Shown: piece after piece, positions 39,087 through 48,036 of the stretch
Layout of the letters: every line of letters begins with the position of its first letter
Position numbering within the stretch: the first letter of the stretch is position 1
Source of the DNA: Acidovorax sp. 1608163
GTDB lineage: Bacteria; Pseudomonadota; Gammaproteobacteria; Burkholderiales; Burkholderiaceae_C
Direction: 5' to 3'
Assembly (NCBI RefSeq): GCF_003669015.1
Contig: NZ_CP033069.1
Span: 375,001 to 439,000, forward strand
Length of the DNA stretch: 64,000 bases
Notes under the pieces: model-generated
What the model was told of the DNA's origin: nothing
The model's database searches: none
Seen by the model: only the letters and a program-made list of their open reading frames with translations
Program-made: the position numbers and the translations under genes

Positions 39087-40235
39087 TCAGCTCTGCGCGA
39101 CCTTGAGCCGGGGCACGGCGCCATCGGCAATGGCTTCGCCAAACGGGCTCAGCAGCGTGGCGCCCACCTTCTCTTGCACCGCCACGGGCAGCAGGGGGAA
39201 CACCAGCTCGGCAAAGCGGTAGGCCTCTTCCAGGTGCGGATAGCCCGAGAGCACAAACGTGTCAGCCCCCAGTGCCGCGTATTCCTTCAGGCGGTCTGCC
39301 ACCTGCTGCGGGTTGCCCACCAGGGCCGTGCCCGCGCCGCCGCGCACCAGGCCCACGCCGGCCCACAGGTTGGGGCTGATCTCCAGCTTGTCGCGCTGGC
39401 CGCCGTGCAGTGCGCTCATGCGCTGCTGGCCTTCCGAGTCCAGGCGCGCCAGTGCCGCCTGTGCGCGGGCCACCGTTTCGTCGTCCAGCTCGCTGATCAG
39501 TCGGTCGGCGGCGGCCCAGGCTTCTGGCTCGGTCTCGCGCACGATCACGTGCAGGCGCACGCCAAAGCGCACGGTGCGGCCCTTGGCGGCGGCGCGGGCG
39601 CGGAGGTCGGCAAACTTGGCCGCCACATCTTCGGGGCGCTCGCCCCACGAGATGTACAGCTCCACCTGCTCGGCCGCTAGGTCGTGCGCAGCGGGGGACG
39701 AGCCGCCAAAGTACAGCGGCGGGTGCGGCTGCTGCAGCGGTGGAAAGAGCTGGCGCGCGCCTTTGACTTTGATGTGCTCGCCATCAAAGTCCACCGTCTC
39801 GCCCGCCAGCAGGCCCTTCCACACGGTGAGGAATTCGCGCGCATGTTCGTAGCGCGCATCGTGCGAGAGAAAGGTGCCATCGGCCTCCAGGTCGCCCGCA
39901 TCGCCCCCGGCCACCACGTTGATGAGCAGGCGCCCAGCCGAGAGGCGGTCCAGCGTGGCGGCCATGCGCGCATTGGCCGTGACGGAGAACGTGGTGGGCC
40001 GCAGCGCCACCAAAAACTTGAGCGTGCGCGTGACGGCCGCCAGGTTGGAGGCGATGACCCACGAGTCCTCGCACGAGCGCCCTGTGGGCACCAGCACGCC
40101 GCCGTAGCCCAGGCGCTCAGCCGCCTGTGCAATCTGCTGCAAATAGGTTTGGTCTACCGCCCGCGCTTGCTGCGTGCTGCCAAGGTAACGGCCATCGCCG
40201 TGGGTGGGAAGGAACCAGAAAACGTGGAGGCTCAT
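39087..40235 (-). CDS. ssuD: FMNH2-dependent alkanesulfonate monooxygenase
   Basis: Releases sulfite from alkanesulfonates using FMNH2 and O2. 382 aa, luciferase-like TIM barrel, with SsuD-specific segments [52 protein letters not shown] and [19 protein letters not shown]. The SsuE reductase and SsuABC transporter genes are not adjacent, so this is a lone copy. 187 bp upstream (40236-40422) holds no gene. Confidence 0.94.
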   Translation of the reverse strand: MSLHVFWFLPTHGDGRYLGSTQQARAVDQTYLQQIAQAAERLGYGGVLVPTGRSCEDSWVIASNLAAVTRTLKFLVALRPTTFSVTANARMAATLDRLSAGRLLINVVAGGDAGDLEADGTFLSHDARYEHAREFLTVWKGLLAGETVDFDGEHIKVKGARQLFPPLQQPHPPLYFGGSSPAAHDLAAEQVELYISWGERPEDVAAKFADLRARAAAKGRTVRFGVRLHVIVRETEPEAWAAADRLISELDDETVARAQAALARLDSEGQQRMSALHGGQRDKLEISPNLWAGVGLVRGGAGTALVGNPQQVADRLKEYAALGADTFVLSGYPHLEEAYRFAELVFPLLPVAVQEKVGATLLSPFGEAIADGAVPRLKVAQS

Positions 40236-40422
40236 GAGGGACTTTCAGCATCAGGAATGAAGGAAAGCCCCATTGTTCGAATGCGCCTGCACCAGCGTTT
40301 GATCTGCCGCAAACCCGCATGGGCACTGGGTTTTCTTGCATTGGTGGGCGCATATGTATGCTCGGTTTTGGCATAAGCGAGGTGTGCGCCGCCCCCCTGA
40401 AAAACGCAGCGCCTGGAGCGAA

Positions 40423-40989
40423 TCAGCTGCTTGCTTGCAGCAGCGCGTTCAACCGCTCGCAGGCCCAGTGCAGTGTTTGCTGGCGCACGGCGGCGCGGTC
40501 GCCGTCGAAGCGGCGGGTGGCGGTGGTCACGGTGCCGTTCACGTTCCAGCCAAACCAGACGGTGCCCACGGGTTTGTCGGCGCTGCCGCCGGTGGGGCCG
40601 GCAATGCCGGTGACGGCCACGGCCACCTGGGCGCGGGAGTGGGCTACGGCGCCCTGGGCCATGGCGCGGGCCACGGGCTCGCTCACGGCGCCGTGCTCGG
40701 CGATCAGCGTGGCGGGCACGCCCAGCAGCTCGGTCTTGGCTTCGTTGGAATAGGTGACGAAGCCGCGCTCAAACCACTGGCTCGAACCTGCCAGGTCGGT
40801 GCAGGCGGCGGCGATCATGCCGCCGGTGCAGCTCTCGGCGGTGGCCAGAATCCAGCCGCGTGTAAGCAGGGTGGCAGATATTTGAATCAAATGGGCCTCT
40901 AGCGCTTGATTGGTAAGCGCTGGCGGCTCACTTTTTGATAGTAATTGGGGTGTCGGTGCGGACAGGTCGGTGGGGTCTGCGGGGCTCAT
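40423..40989 (-). CDS. CinA-family nicotinamide-nucleotide amidohydrolase
   Basis: Stand-alone C-terminal CinA (PncC-type) domain that deamidates nicotinamide mononucleotide. 188 aa. Conserved ATAESCTGGMIAA, SSQWFERGFVTYSNEAK, AVTGIAGPTGGSADKPVGTV. The start overlaps the pgpA stop (ATGA). Residues about 16-36 come from an in-frame palindromic element, an N-terminal extension absent from typical family members. Confidence 0.92.
   Translation of the reverse strand: MSPADPTDLSAPTPQLLSKSEPPALTNQALEAHLIQISATLLTRGWILATAESCTGGMIAAACTDLAGSSQWFERGFVTYSNEAKTELLGVPATLIAEHGAVSEPVARAMAQGAVAHSRAQVAVAVTGIAGPTGGSADKPVGTVWFGWNVNGTVTTATRRFDGDRAAVRQQTLHWACERLNALLQASS
40881..40943. repeat. Palindromic element copy 9 (in frame within cinA)
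   Basis: AAATGGGCCTCTAGCGCTT, 7 nt loop, AAGCGCTGGCGGCTC, ACTTTTTGATAG. Read on the minus strand it encodes LLSKSEPPALTNQALEAHLI near the CinA N-terminus. Confidence 0.82.
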
Positions 40990-41543
40990 GCCAAGAACCT
41001 CCACAGCGCAATCACCAGCAGCGTGCAGAAGGCGGCCACAAAGTCGTCAAACAAAATGCCCCAGCCACCGCGCCAGCCAAAGCCTTTGAACAGGCTGTCG
41101 GCCCAGCCCACGGGGCCGGGCTTGGCGGCGTCAAAAAAGCGGAACAGGGCGAAGGCCAAGATTTGGCCCGTGAGGCCCATGGGCATGGCCAGCCACAGCA
41201 CGAGCCAGAAGGCCACGATTTCGTCCCACACGATGGCGCCAGGGTCGGCCACGCGCAGGTGGCGGGCGGCGGTGGTGCAGGCCCACCAGCCCACCAGGGC
41301 GCCACCCAGGATCAGCGCGCCCATTTGCCAGGCATTGAGCCAAGGCTTGAGCACCGAAAACGACATCCAGCCCCACAGCGTGCCCACAGTGCCGGGCGCG
41401 ATGGGCGAGAGGCCCGAGCCAAAGCCCAGCGCAATGGCGTGGGCCGGGTGCGCCAGCATGAAGGCGGCGCTGGCGCGGCGCGGTGCGCCCATGCCGGGGG
41501 CTGCGGGCGTTGGCGTGGCAGGCGTTTGGGCGTCAAAGGTCAT
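40986..41543 (-). CDS. pgpA: Phosphatidylglycerophosphatase A
   Basis: Membrane phosphatase making phosphatidylglycerol from its phosphate. 185 aa. Family motifs GFGSGLSPIAPGTVGTLWGW (about 42-61), VWDEIVAFW, LFRFFDAAKPGPVGWAD and GWGILFDDFVAAF; several TM helices. The start at 41543 overlaps the muiA stop by 4 bp and its stop overlaps the cinA start, giving the operon muiA-pgpA-cinA. thiL, the usual pgpA partner, is 6.5 kb away. Confidence 0.93.
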   Translation of the reverse strand: MTFDAQTPATPTPAAPGMGAPRRASAAFMLAHPAHAIALGFGSGLSPIAPGTVGTLWGWMSFSVLKPWLNAWQMGALILGGALVGWWACTTAARHLRVADPGAIVWDEIVAFWLVLWLAMPMGLTGQILAFALFRFFDAAKPGPVGWADSLFKGFGWRGGWGILFDDFVAAFCTLLVIALWRFLA

Positions 41544-43192
41544 TGGCGTTCCTGCACGTCCAGGTCTTTGGCGTAGCGGATGGTGTGCTCGGCGCTGAAC
41601 TGCGCGGTGGCGCCTGCGGCCAGGGGCTGCTGCCAGGCCACGGTGCCGGGGTTGCGGTTCCAGGCCAGGTCGGTGGGCTGGGGCTGGTAGCGCGATTCGA
41701 TCTCGATCTTCTCGTTGCGCGACTGGGGTGCGGCGTGCAGCACCTGCAGCGTCACGGGGGTCTTGTGGCGGTTCTCTACCGTGTAGGCGCGGCGGGTGCG
41801 GCGCTCGATGCGCGAGCCGGTGAAGCCGGTGCTGCCCGTCAGGTCTTGCACGGGCTCGGCGCGCACGGTGACCAGCTCGTCGCGCCCAAAGGCCAGGCTG
41901 CTGGTGCCGTTGGTGCTGGTCGCGGTGGCAAAGTCGATGCGGCCTGTGCCCACAAAGGCGCCATCGCGGTACAGGTTGGCTGTGCCCACGGGCCACACGC
42001 CGGGGGGCGGTGCCAGCTCGGCCACGAGGTAGGCGGCTTCTTCCACCGCTGGGGCCGCGCGGGTCAGAAGCGTGGCGGGTGCGGTGTAGTTGCCCAGGGC
42101 CAGCGTCACACGCTGGCCGTTGGAGGGCACGGTGATGCGCTGCGGCACTGCAAATTCGGTGGCAAAGGCCTTGTCGGTGCTGCTCACTTCAAAGCTGGGC
42201 AGGGCGTCTTCGGCACTGGCGCGGCGTGCCACGGGCATGGCGGCTGGGGCAGGGGCCGACAGTGCCATTGCCGCCATCGGCGGGCCCTTGGGCATGGGCG
42301 GTGCAATGTCCAGCGTCCAGGGCCGGGGCAGGCGGCCCTGGGTGGCGCGCCCGGGCTGGCCGGTGGAGAGGGTGAGCTGCACATTGCTCCAGTCCTCGCC
42401 ACTGTTTTGCGCCACCAGGGCCTGGCGCTCCAGCAGCACGCTGGGTTTGGCGGCGTCCAGCGTGGCGCGGTAGGTGGGCTGCCAGCCGGTGCCGCGCACC
42501 TGGTAGGACAGGCGCAGCTCGGCCTCGCGGTCGGTGGCCAGCGTGACGGTGACGGAGACCACCTGCGCACGCTGGCTGGCGGTGCGCTCGCGCTCGGCGG
42601 CCAGGGGTTTGAGGGCCAGCTCCAGCGCCTCTTGCTTGCGCTGCAGTTGGTGGGCGCGGGTTTGCGACTCTTGCGCCGATTTGCGCAGTGCGTCGGCGGT
42701 GGCTGCGATCTGTGCGGGTGTGGTGGCTTGCAGGCGGCCTGCGGGTGTTTCGGTGCCGGCTCCCCCGGTCGCTACGTTCTTCAGGTAGCCATCGACCAGT
42801 TGCAGCGAGGCGGCTTCGGCCTTGATGGCGGCAATCTGGTCTTCCAGCTCGCGGATGCGGCCATCGAGCGGGCTGGCGCAGGCGGCCACCACGTCGCGGT
42901 CTTCGGTGCGCACATTGAATTCGCCCACGCGCACGGCGGGGTCGGCGTTGATCTGCAGGCTTTGCGCATCGAGCGACGCGGGCAGGCAGCCCAGCGTGAT
43001 GCTGCGCGCGCCTGCGGGCACCTTGGCCACGCGCTCGACCGTGGCGCTGCCGGGGTACACGGTGACGCGGGCAATCCGCGAGGCGGTGTCTTGTGCCAGC
43101 GCCGGGCTGGCGGCGGCCCACAGGGCGGCCAGTGTGGCCAGGGTGGTCATGGCGGCAGGGGGCAAGGGGCGGGCAGGGGTGGTGTGCTTCAC
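41540..43192 (-). CDS. MuiA family (DUF4139) protein
   Basis: A 550 aa exported protein: signal peptide (ending ASPALAQ), N-terminal DUF4140 region (RVTVYPGSATVERVAKVPAG), coiled coil with EDQIAAIKAEAASLQL, and C-terminal DUF4139 (GEDWSNVQLTLSTGQPGRAT, NRNPGTVAWQQPLAAG). The family is named for a mucoidy inhibitor; molecular role unknown. First gene of the muiA-pgpA-cinA operon. 198 bp separates it from the divergent ferric-reductase gene. Confidence 0.88.
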   Translation of the reverse strand: MKHTTPARPLPPAAMTTLATLAALWAAASPALAQDTASRIARVTVYPGSATVERVAKVPAGARSITLGCLPASLDAQSLQINADPAVRVGEFNVRTEDRDVVAACASPLDGRIRELEDQIAAIKAEAASLQLVDGYLKNVATGGAGTETPAGRLQATTPAQIAATADALRKSAQESQTRAHQLQRKQEALELALKPLAAERERTASQRAQVVSVTVTLATDREAELRLSYQVRGTGWQPTYRATLDAAKPSVLLERQALVAQNSGEDWSNVQLTLSTGQPGRATQGRLPRPWTLDIAPPMPKGPPMAAMALSAPAPAAMPVARRASAEDALPSFEVSSTDKAFATEFAVPQRITVPSNGQRVTLALGNYTAPATLLTRAAPAVEEAAYLVAELAPPPGVWPVGTANLYRDGAFVGTGRIDFATATSTNGTSSLAFGRDELVTVRAEPVQDLTGSTGFTGSRIERRTRRAYTVENRHKTPVTLQVLHAAPQSRNEKIEIESRYQPQPTDLAWNRNPGTVAWQQPLAAGATAQFSAEHTIRYAKDLDVQERQ

Positions 43193-43390
43193 GGCGGGGC
43201 TCCTGGGGGCAGAGGGGCAAAACGGCGCAGGCGCTGCGGTGCGCGCTTTGCGGTGGGTGGAATGCTAGCAGCGTGGGGCCGCTTGCCAACGCGGAGGGCG
43301 CAACGCTTTACGGCTTGTTTATGTTGGGTTAAGGCGCCCTTCATCCCCTGGGACTATGGTGGCAAGACCGACAAAACAAGGACAGGGTCG

Positions 43391-44698
43391 ATGATGAAAA
43401 AGGTTTTGGGAAGCACGCTGGCATTGGCGGTGCTGTTGTGGGCGATGGCCGTGCCGTGGCAAAACCCGGTGACGCCGGTGATGAACGTCTGGTGGTGGCG
43501 CAACCAAGTGCTGTTGCTGACCGGGCTGGGCGCCTGGGCGCTGATGTCGCTGATCATGGTGCTGTCGCTGCGGCCCACGTGGCTGGAGCGGCCGCTGGGC
43601 GGCATGGACAAGGTCTACCGCCTGCACAAGTGGGCGGGCATTGGGGCCATCGTGCTGTCGCTTTTGCACTATGGAACGCAGCTGTCCAAGAGCCTGCTGG
43701 TGGCCTGGGTGGGGCGCCCTGTGAAGGCCCCGCGTGCTGACTGGTGGCTCAACACCTTCCGCCACCTGGCGGAAGACATGGGCGAGTGGGCGGTGTGGTT
43801 CCTGGCGGCCATGCTGGTCATCACGCTGTGGCAGCGGTTTCCGTACCACGTGTGGCGCTACCTGCACAAACTGCTGGCGGTGGTGTACCTGGTGCTGGCC
43901 TTCCATGCCGTGGTGCTGGTGCCGCCCGAATGGTGGGTGCAGCCTGCGGGCGCGTTCGTGGCCGTGGCCACGCTGGCGGGCGTGTTGTGCGCCGTGCGTT
44001 CGCTGGCCGGGCGCATTGGCGGCAGCCGCCGCCATGCGGCGCAGGTGGTAGCGGTGCAGGCCCACCCCGGCGGCGTGGTGGAGCTGGAGTGCCAGGTGCA
44101 GGGCGCCTGGAAGCACCAGGCCGGGCAGTTTGCCTTCTTGACCCTGCAGGCGGGCGAGGGGCACCACCCCTTCACGCTGGTCAACGCCGATGCAGGCGAT
44201 GGCCGAGTGCGCTTTGCCATCAAGGCGCTGGGCGACTACACCGCGCAGCTTGCCCAGCGCGTGGCCGTGGGCCAGTCGGTGTGGGTGGAGGGGCCTTACG
44301 GCCGGTTTGACTTTCGCCAAGACCGCACACCCGAGCAGGTGTGGGTGGCGGCAGGCATTGGCGCCACGCCGTTTGTGGCATGGCTGGAATCGCTGGTGGC
44401 TGACCCGGCCCAGGCCCCCGTGGTGCAACTGCACTACTGCGTGCGCCATGCGGGCGAGGCCGTGTTTGCCCAGCGCATGCAGCAGCTGTGTGCGCAGTTG
44501 CCCAGCGTGACGCTGCACGTGCACCACAGCGACGCTGCGGGCCCGGTGGCCGCCGAGGCGCTGCTGGCCAGCGCCGGGCCGCAGGCCAGCGTGTGGTTTT
44601 GCGGGCCACAGGGCTTTGGGCAAGCGCTGCGCGGCGCCATGCAGCGCCTGGGGCGCAGGCCGCGCAGCTTTCACCAAGAGCTGTTCCAGATGCGCTGA
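43391..44698 (+). CDS. Ferric reductase-like transmembrane flavocytochrome
   Basis: A 435 aa FRE/NOX-type membrane oxidoreductase. The N-terminal ferric-reductase domain has six helices and two heme-binding histidine pairs (HKWAGIGAIVLSLLH and HKLLAVVYLVLAFH). The C-terminal half binds FAD (HPFTLVNADAG, GPYGRFDF) and NAD(P)H (AAGIGATPFVAWLESL, FCGPQGFGQAL). It moves electrons across the inner membrane, perhaps to ferric iron. AAGGACA lies 9 nt upstream of ATG 43391. Confidence 0.9.
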   Translation: MMKKVLGSTLALAVLLWAMAVPWQNPVTPVMNVWWWRNQVLLLTGLGAWALMSLIMVLSLRPTWLERPLGGMDKVYRLHKWAGIGAIVLSLLHYGTQLSKSLLVAWVGRPVKAPRADWWLNTFRHLAEDMGEWAVWFLAAMLVITLWQRFPYHVWRYLHKLLAVVYLVLAFHAVVLVPPEWWVQPAGAFVAVATLAGVLCAVRSLAGRIGGSRRHAAQVVAVQAHPGGVVELECQVQGAWKHQAGQFAFLTLQAGEGHHPFTLVNADAGDGRVRFAIKALGDYTAQLAQRVAVGQSVWVEGPYGRFDFRQDRTPEQVWVAAGIGATPFVAWLESLVADPAQAPVVQLHYCVRHAGEAVFAQRMQQLCAQLPSVTLHVHHSDAAGPVAAEALLASAGPQASVWFCGPQGFGQALRGAMQRLGRRPRSFHQELFQMR

Positions 44699-44705
44699 GC
44701 GCGAG

Positions 44706-44723
44706 CCGGGCCGCACGGCCCGG
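44706..44723. terminator. Hairpin between convergent genes
   Basis: CCGGGCCG, CA, CGGCCCGG between the ferric reductase and pectate-lyase genes. It is very GC-rich and lacks a U tract; a possible bidirectional transcription block. Confidence 0.45.
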
Positions 44724-44743
44724 TACGGATCAGGCCGCTGGTG

Positions 44744-46528
44744 TCAGGCCACGGGCGTCAGGTAGGCGATCAGGCGGCCCATGCGGCGGATCCACTCTGA
44801 GGTGACGATGAACTGCGGCTTCTCACGCTTCACGTAGGGCTCGATCTCGGGTGGGTTGTCGGCCGGGTAGGGCGAGGTGTCGTACACATCGCCCACATGC
44901 TTGCTGCGGTAGGCCGTGCCCGTGTAGGCGGTGCTGGGGCCGTCTGCCTTGTAGGGGTTGACGATCTCGGGCACGGGCGAGGTCCAGTAGTTCTTGGTGC
45001 CCAGCTCGGTGAGCAGCGTCTGCACCTCGGTGTCTGGCACTGTGGGCGTGGTCATCACGGCGCCAGCGAACAGATCGGGGAAGTCCACCTCGCGGATCGA
45101 GAAGTACTTGGGCAGCGCGCGGGTGCCGGTGGTCTTGAGCGGTGACTTGGCAACCATGGCCGCGATCTCGGCGCTCGTCATCGCGTTAAGCTTGTTGTAG
45201 GTGGCCTCCAGCGTGGCGATGTTGATGGTGCGGCCTGCCGAGTAGTGGCTGATGGTGTTGGTGTAGTCCTTGTCGGCGTAGTAGGCGCCGTTGTGGATGT
45301 TGGAGCCGTAGCGGTGCATGTACAGCCCGTCGTTGGTGCCCAGCTCGATGAAGGTGGGGTGCGTGCGGCCCCCGGCGAGCAGCGGGTTTTTGGTGGCCGC
45401 ATCGGCAGGCAGCGGGCAGCTCTTGAGCCAGGCAATCGCCTCGGGGATGCGGGCCAGGTACTTCTTGTCGCCCGTGAGCTGGAAGTAGTTGAACAGCTGG
45501 TTGATGTTGGTCTGCGTGGTGTGCGTGGCCAGCGAGCGGGGCTCGTAGCTGCGCGCACCGGCGGGCGCGCCTGCAGGGCGGCCGCCTGTGGGGCGCGAGA
45601 GGTGCTGCAGGCTCCAGCCCGCCTGGGGGCCGGGCTGCTGCATCAGGCGCATGCATTCCATGGCGCGCTCGATGTTGCTGATCAGGCGCGTCTCGCCCAG
45701 CGCAATCACGCACAGGGTCAGGAACTTGATGTTCTCGCCCATCACGTCGTCGTTGAAGGTGACGTGCAGGGTGTAGTCGCCATCGCCCATGCCCGCAATG
45801 CCGCCGGGCGGAATCTGCCCTGCATTGGGCTGCGGCATGCTGCTGACCGAGCCGGGGAAGTGGGGGAAGCGCTGCGGCCAGCCACCATTGGCAATGCCGT
45901 ATTCGGGCCCGAATTGCGACTTGACCATGAAGTCGATGGCCTTTTGCAGCGGCGCCAGAAAGCGAGCGTCGCGCTTTTCGAGGTACATGCGCAGCATGAG
46001 CTGCGAGGCCACGGCGGTGCCTGCGTCGTCAAACGTGGCGTTGCCGTAGTAGTGCTGAAACTCTTCGAGCCGCCAGCCGTTCTTGCCAATGGTGTCGTAC
46101 CACTTCTTGAGCGACTCTTCGCCCGCAAAATCGTGGATGTAGTTCCACCCGCCCGAGCTGTGCTGCGCGGCCGCAATGGCCAGGGCGGTGCGCTCGGCGG
46201 CCTGGTAGTAGCGCTCGTCGCTGGTGGCGTGGTAGGCGTCCAGGTACACGTGGCCCACCGAGGGCGTGCCGGGCGGCTGGATCCAGCACATGGTGCGGTA
46301 GGCCTCCATCTCGCCAAAGGTCTGCTTCAGGTCGGGCGAGTACGACCACACGTAGCCGCCCTGGTAGGACACCACTTCGTCCATGTACTGCGCTGCGCGC
46401 TTGAGGCCTGCGGCCGCTTCGGCCTTGGCGCCGCTGAATTCCACGCCCCCATTGCTGCCCCCGCCGCCGCAGGCGGTCATCAGCAGCGGTGAAAGGGCTG
46501 CGGTCAGGGCAAAGTCTCTGCGCTTCAT
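44744..46528 (-). CDS. Putative PL10-family pectate lyase lipoprotein
   Basis: A 594 aa exported protein. Lipobox LMTAC after residues 16-20 suggests a lipid-anchored protein. The helical toroid fold of PL10 enzymes is indicated by YHATSDERYYQAAERTALAI, HSSGGWNYI, GNATFDDAGTAVASQLM, IANGGWPQRFPHFPGS, LHVTFNDDVMGENI, PTFIELGTNDGLYMHRYG. The enzyme would cleave polygalacturonate by beta-elimination. It is longer than typical PL10 (about 330 aa) because of the C-terminal half. Divergent from a TRAP substrate-binding gene that could import the products. Confidence 0.78.
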   Translation of the reverse strand: MKRRDFALTAALSPLLMTACGGGGSNGGVEFSGAKAEAAAGLKRAAQYMDEVVSYQGGYVWSYSPDLKQTFGEMEAYRTMCWIQPPGTPSVGHVYLDAYHATSDERYYQAAERTALAIAAAQHSSGGWNYIHDFAGEESLKKWYDTIGKNGWRLEEFQHYYGNATFDDAGTAVASQLMLRMYLEKRDARFLAPLQKAIDFMVKSQFGPEYGIANGGWPQRFPHFPGSVSSMPQPNAGQIPPGGIAGMGDGDYTLHVTFNDDVMGENIKFLTLCVIALGETRLISNIERAMECMRLMQQPGPQAGWSLQHLSRPTGGRPAGAPAGARSYEPRSLATHTTQTNINQLFNYFQLTGDKKYLARIPEAIAWLKSCPLPADAATKNPLLAGGRTHPTFIELGTNDGLYMHRYGSNIHNGAYYADKDYTNTISHYSAGRTINIATLEATYNKLNAMTSAEIAAMVAKSPLKTTGTRALPKYFSIREVDFPDLFAGAVMTTPTVPDTEVQTLLTELGTKNYWTSPVPEIVNPYKADGPSTAYTGTAYRSKHVGDVYDTSPYPADNPPEIEPYVKREKPQFIVTSEWIRRMGRLIAYLTPVA

Positions 46529-46633
46529 GTGTCTGTCTCCTCATTGAATGGATGTGTGCCTGGGGCGGCCCGCAAGGAGGGGCGCCACAGGTCCGGTCTG
46601 GATGCCGATGCTGTGTGGACATTACTTAGAGAA

Positions 46634-46649
46634 ATGATGTCGTACAACA
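46634..46649. promoter_or_regulatory. Candidate operator 1, pectate lyase side
   Basis: ATGATGTCGTACAACA, about 105 bp upstream of the lyase ATG. On the opposite strand it matches site 2 at 11 of 16 positions. The form resembles GntR-type operators. Inferred. Confidence 0.4.
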
Positions 46650-46885
46650 AGCGGCGATTCTCTGGAGTTTGATTTGCCACATGAATGGCGTTTACCCGTA
46701 TGGCTGGTTAGCAAATGTTGCTGAAAAATGGGATGCATTCGCAGATGAAATGCTTGTCGTCACTCTGAAGAATGAAACGAAGCGGTATGCGCTGAAAAAG
46801 TGTCAAAGGCGAATTGCAAACTGAAAAGCCGGTGGCGTGGGTGCCTTCCATCCCGCAATCGGTATCCAGTGATGTGCAAATTGAT

Positions 46886-46901
46886 ATGACATCGTACTAA
46901 T
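46886..46901. promoter_or_regulatory. Candidate operator 2, TRAP side
   Basis: ATGACATCGTACTAAT, 60 bp upstream of the TRAP ATG, sharing the TCGTAC core with site 1. A common regulator is implied, but none is encoded in the window. Inferred. Confidence 0.4.
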
Positions 46902-46961
46902 AAGTAATAACCGAAGATGGTCCGCCCAAGGGGGTCGAGCCCACAAAAAAGGAGTGAGGAG

Positions 46962-47957
46962 ATGACACACCAACTGCTGCGGCAGGCCCGCCAATGGGCG
47001 GCCCCGCTGGCGCTGGGCCTGGCCTGCGTCGTGGCGCCTGCCAGCGCGCAAACCAAGCTGCGGGCCTGGAATATTCACCCCGACGGCTACCCCGTGACCG
47101 AGGCGATGAAGAGCTTTGCCGACCAGGTGAACAAGGGCACGCAGGGGCGCTACCAGATCGAGGTGTTCTCCAACGCCACGCTGGGCGACCAGCCCAAGGC
47201 CGTGCAGATGCTCAAGAGCGGCGAGATCGATCTGGCCGAGTTCAGCTCGGGCCCACTGTCCGACGCGGTGCCGGGCATCAAGGTGCTGAACCTGCCGTTT
47301 CTGTTCACCGACTCGGCCCACATGTTCCGCCACCTGGACGGCAAGCTGGGCGAGCGCTTTGCCTCCAACCTCAAAGGCGCTGGCTTTGTGGTGCTGGGCT
47401 GGTACGACGGCGGGGCGCGCTCGTTTTACTGCGCTGGCCGCAGCCCGAACAATCTGCGCGATCTGGCGGGGGCTTCCATCCGGGTGCAGCAGTCGGAGAT
47501 TTACATTGAAATGGTCAAGCTGCTGGACGCCAAGCCCGTGCCGCTGCCCTTCAAAGAGGTGATGGCCGGATTTGAAAAGGGCACCATCGACTGCGCCGAG
47601 AACAACATGCCGTCGTACGAGGCGACGGGCCATTACAAGGTCGCCAAAAACGTGTACGTGACCAACCACGTGGTCTCGCCCGAGGCGCTGGTGGTGTCGG
47701 CCGCGCTGTGGGGCAAGCTGTCAGAGGCCGACCGCAAGGTCTTTCAAGACGCCGGTGGCAAATCAGCCCTGCTGATGCGCGAGCTGTGGAACAAGCGCGT
47801 GGCCCAGGCGCAGGAGACCACGGCCAAGCAGGGTGCGCAGTTTGTGCGGGTCAAGGACGTATCGCCCTTCGTGCGCCGCATGTCGCCGCTGTACGGCAAG
47901 TACATGAACGATCCCACCACGCGCGAAGAGCTGCTCAGCATCATCGCCAACAAGTGA
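46962..47957 (+). CDS. TRAP transporter substrate-binding protein, DctP family
   Basis: Periplasmic binding protein of a TRAP transporter, 331 aa. Signal peptide to about residue 28 (ending ASAQ), then TKLRAWNIHPDGYPVTEAM, a conserved carboxylate-binding Arg in ASIRVQQSEIYIEM and IDCAENNMPSYEATGHYKVA. These features resemble DctP proteins for uronates or related acids. Strong GGAGTGAGGAG site. No DctQ or DctM gene follows, so its membrane partner is elsewhere. Confidence 0.88.
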   Translation: MTHQLLRQARQWAAPLALGLACVVAPASAQTKLRAWNIHPDGYPVTEAMKSFADQVNKGTQGRYQIEVFSNATLGDQPKAVQMLKSGEIDLAEFSSGPLSDAVPGIKVLNLPFLFTDSAHMFRHLDGKLGERFASNLKGAGFVVLGWYDGGARSFYCAGRSPNNLRDLAGASIRVQQSEIYIEMVKLLDAKPVPLPFKEVMAGFEKGTIDCAENNMPSYEATGHYKVAKNVYVTNHVVSPEALVVSAALWGKLSEADRKVFQDAGGKSALLMRELWNKRVAQAQETTAKQGAQFVRVKDVSPFVRRMSPLYGKYMNDPTTREELLSIIANK

Positions 47958-48036
47958 GGGCGCGGGGGGCCGCGCTGCCCGCTGCGCACGGATGCGCGTG
48001 CCGATCAGCGCACCCACCTGCACGCTGATGGGTGCG

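Larger units (their letters stand above)
46529..46961. other. Divergent promoter region, 433 bp
   Basis: AT-richer than its neighbours. It separates the pectate lyase and TRAP genes and carries two related GTAC-centred motifs (next two entries). No gene or RNA found. Confidence 0.6.

Noticed and set aside
41483..44698. Very long plus-strand open frame starting at 41483
   Set aside because: Only the part from 43391 is protein-like (flavocytochrome). The first 1.9 kb is antisense to muiA.
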